Shown piece by piece: positions 61,671 to 64,000 of a DNA stretch of 64,000 nucleotides. The DNA is taken from the NCBI RefSeq assembly GCF_024679095.1, contig NW_026111184.1, positions 1-64,000 of the forward strand. The letters run 5' to 3'. The stretch comes from Eriocheir sinensis (lineage: Eukaryota; Arthropoda; Malacostraca; Decapoda; Varunidae). A program made the translations under genes and the position numbers. The notes under the pieces were generated by a model, which was not told the origin of the DNA, ran no database searches, and saw only the letters and a program-made list of their open reading frames with translations. The stretch's first letter is position 1, and each line of letters starts with the position of its first letter.

Positions 61671-63550
61671 TTTTTATACATATTTAAAATATTTAATGTA
61701 TATTTTGTATATATATATATATTTTATCCAAATATACGTGATTTTATATGTATTTGTTTATATATTTTCATACAAATTTACCTTATTTTATGTGAGTTTT
61801 GTATATGTATTTCAATACAAATTTGCCTAACTTTATGTGTATTTTGCATATCTATTTTCACACAAATTTAAATTATTTTTGTGTATTTTTGTATATATTT
61901 TTATACAAATTTTAGTTATTTTATTTGTTTTTTGTATATATATTTTCCTACAAATATACATTCTTTTATTGGAATTTTTTACGAATTTACATTATTTTAT
62001 GTGTATTTTGTATATATATTTTTCTACGTATTTAAAGTATTTTATGTGTATTTTATATATACATTTTCATAAAAATCTACGTTATTTTATTGTGTGTATT
62101 CGTATATATTTTGAAACAAATTTTATACAAACTCATGTTATTTTATGTGTATTTGTATATATATTTTCATACAAATTTATATTATTTTATGTGTATTCTT
62201 ACATATATTTAATTACAAATTTACCTTATTTTATGTTTATTTTGTATATTTATTTCATTCAATTTTCAATTATTTAATGTTTTTATTTGTATTTGTATTT
62301 AGGTTATTTTATTTGTGTTTTCTAAATATATTTTCATCCAAAATTACATTATTTTATTGTTATTTTCTTAATTTAACTCGATACGAATTTAGACTATTTC
62401 ATAGGTATTTTGTATACATATTTTTATACTCATTTACATTGTCTAATGTGTGTTTTCTATATATTTTTTTATGCAAACTAATTTTATGTGCATTTTTGTA
62501 CATATATTTTTATAGAAACTTAAAACGTTATTTTATGTGTATTTTGTATATGTTTTCTCATACAATTTTACATTATTTAACTAGTTTTTTGTTTATTTAT
62601 TTTGATACGAATGACTTGATTATTTGTGTATTTTGTAAATATTTTTTTATACGTATTTACATTACTTAATGTGTATTTTGTTTATATATTTTTTTTACAA
62701 ATTGACGTTATTATATGTGCATTTGTTAAAAATATTTTGCAACGAATTTACTTTATTTTATGTATTTTGTATATATATTTCAATTCAAATTTAGCTTATT
62801 TTGTGTGTATTTTGTATATCTATTTTAATACAAATTTAATTACTTCTCTGTATTTTTGTATATAGCTTTATACAAATTTATGTTATTTTATGTGCATTTT
62901 ATATATTTATATTTATACAAATACACATTCTCTTATTGGTATTTTGTTTATTTATATTTATACGAATTTACATTATTTTATGTTATTTACTTAATTTTAT
63001 TTGTATTTTGTATATATATATTTATAGAAATCTACGTTATTTTATGTGTATTCGTATATATATTTTTAAACAAATTTACATTGTTTTATATGTTTTTTGC
63101 ATATCTATTTCAATACAAATTTACATTATTGTATGTGCATTTTGTATATTTATTTTAATACAAATTCAAATATTTTATGTGTATTTTGGTATATATAATT
63201 TTCTAAAAAATGCGTTATTTTATAGGTATTTTGCATCTTAGTTTTCATACAAATGTATATTATTTTATTAATATTCTGTGTATATATTTTGATAGGATTT
63301 TATATTATACTATTTGTGTTTTGTATATATTTTTTTATACATATTTCCATTATTTAATGTGTATTTTTAATATATATTTTATACAAATTAACGTTATTTT
63401 AAGTGTATTTGTTTATATAATTTCATTCAAATTTACATTATTTTAAGTGTATTTTGTATATGTATTTCAATACAAATTTACCTAATTTTATGTGTATTTT
63501 GTATATTTATTTTCATACAAATTTAAATTAGTTTTGTGTTTTTTGTATAT
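61671..63550 (+). repeat. Satellite block, T-rich reading, about 1.9 kb
   Basis: About 41 monomers. The start repeats the 4177 junction. The part 62300-63115 is paralogous to 44500-45303. The GGTATTTTGCATCTTAG subtype lies near 63224. The direction reverses after TTTTGTATATACATATAG. Confidence 0.88.
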
Positions 63551-64000
63551 ACATATAGAGTAAATTTCTATGAAAATATATACTCAAAATACATATAAAA
63601 TTATGTAAATAAGTATAAAAACATATATATCAAATACACCTAAAAAAAAAGAAAATTCGTATCAAAATAAATAAACAAAATTCCGATAAAAGAACGTATA
63701 TTTGAAGGAAAATAAATATACAAAATACACATAAAATTACGAAAATTTGAATAAAAATATATACAAAAAAACAAAAAAAATAAATTTCAGTTTGTATGAA
63801 AATAGATATACAAAATACACATATAATTAGTTAAATTTGTATTTAAATACATGTACAAAATACACATAAAATAATGTAAATTTGTATGAAATGAAAACAA
63901 ATTCACATAAAATAACGTACATTTGTATAAAATAGATATAAAAAATATACATAGAATAATGTAAAATCGTGTCAAAATAAATACACAGAATAACAATGTA
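63551..64000 (-). repeat. Satellite block, A-rich reading, running off the window end
   Basis: About ten monomers (GTAAATTTCTATGAAAAT, then ATTCCGATAAAAGAACG, then ATATAATTAGTTAAATTTG, then TGAAATGAAAACAAATTC). The array continues past the end of the window, so the right boundary is not seen. Confidence 0.88.

Overview
The window looks like eukaryotic, non-coding satellite DNA. From about 384 to 64000 almost every stretch is a copy of one very AT-rich monomer of about 45 bp (range roughly 42-47). In its T-rich reading the monomer contains the words ATTTACATTATTTTATG, TGTGTATTTTGTATAT and TTTTCATACAA. The strand given for each satellite block below is the strand that shows this T-rich reading. 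I find no protein gene: the many open frames are translations of the repeat (rich in Y, I, F, L and C, or pure Ile-Tyr from TA runs). The first 383 bases are the only sizeable non-repetitive sequence and mark an edge of the array. || Organism: the genome is probably from an animal. A tRNA-derived SINE with intact A and B boxes lies at 56506-56790, and a poly(A)-tailed retroelement 3' end lies at 12741-12892 on the minus strand. Both remind me of repeats seen in decapod crustaceans (crabs, shrimps). That is memory, not a search, and I hold it at about even odds. || Layout: the monomers are diverged subtypes that recur in a fixed order, giving a higher-order repeat (HOR) of 16 monomers, about 715 bp. 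A longer unit of about 1.15 kb repeats in tandem between 36.9 and 40.4 kb. The array changes reading direction about 35 times, in blocks from under 100 bp to about 14 kb. About seventeen (TA)n tracts of 0.1-0.36 kb interrupt it. Large diverged duplications are laid over this: about 5.16-13.99 kb is repeated directly at 49.02-57.66 kb; 2.79-4.44 kb at 60.03-61.87 kb; 16.8-18.2 kb at 58.6-60.0 kb; and 46.15-47.1 kb at 48.1-49.1 kb. Several direction-switch junctions occur two or three times, some in opposite orientation, so they were copied as part of larger segments. || History: the sequence supports an order of monomer diversification, 16-mer HOR formation, inversions and segmental duplication, then retroelement insertions and local (TA)n expansion. 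The SINE and the poly(A) retroelement each sit in only one member of the 8.7-kb duplicate pair, so the other member serves as the empty site. A short retroelement tail with an ATA run is found five times and tags the 1.15-kb repeat. The result is a fast-evolving, possibly centromeric or heterochromatic satellite domain, but centromere function cannot be read from sequence alone. Block boundaries were read by eye and are good to about 10-20 bp. No composition or alignment statistics were computed.
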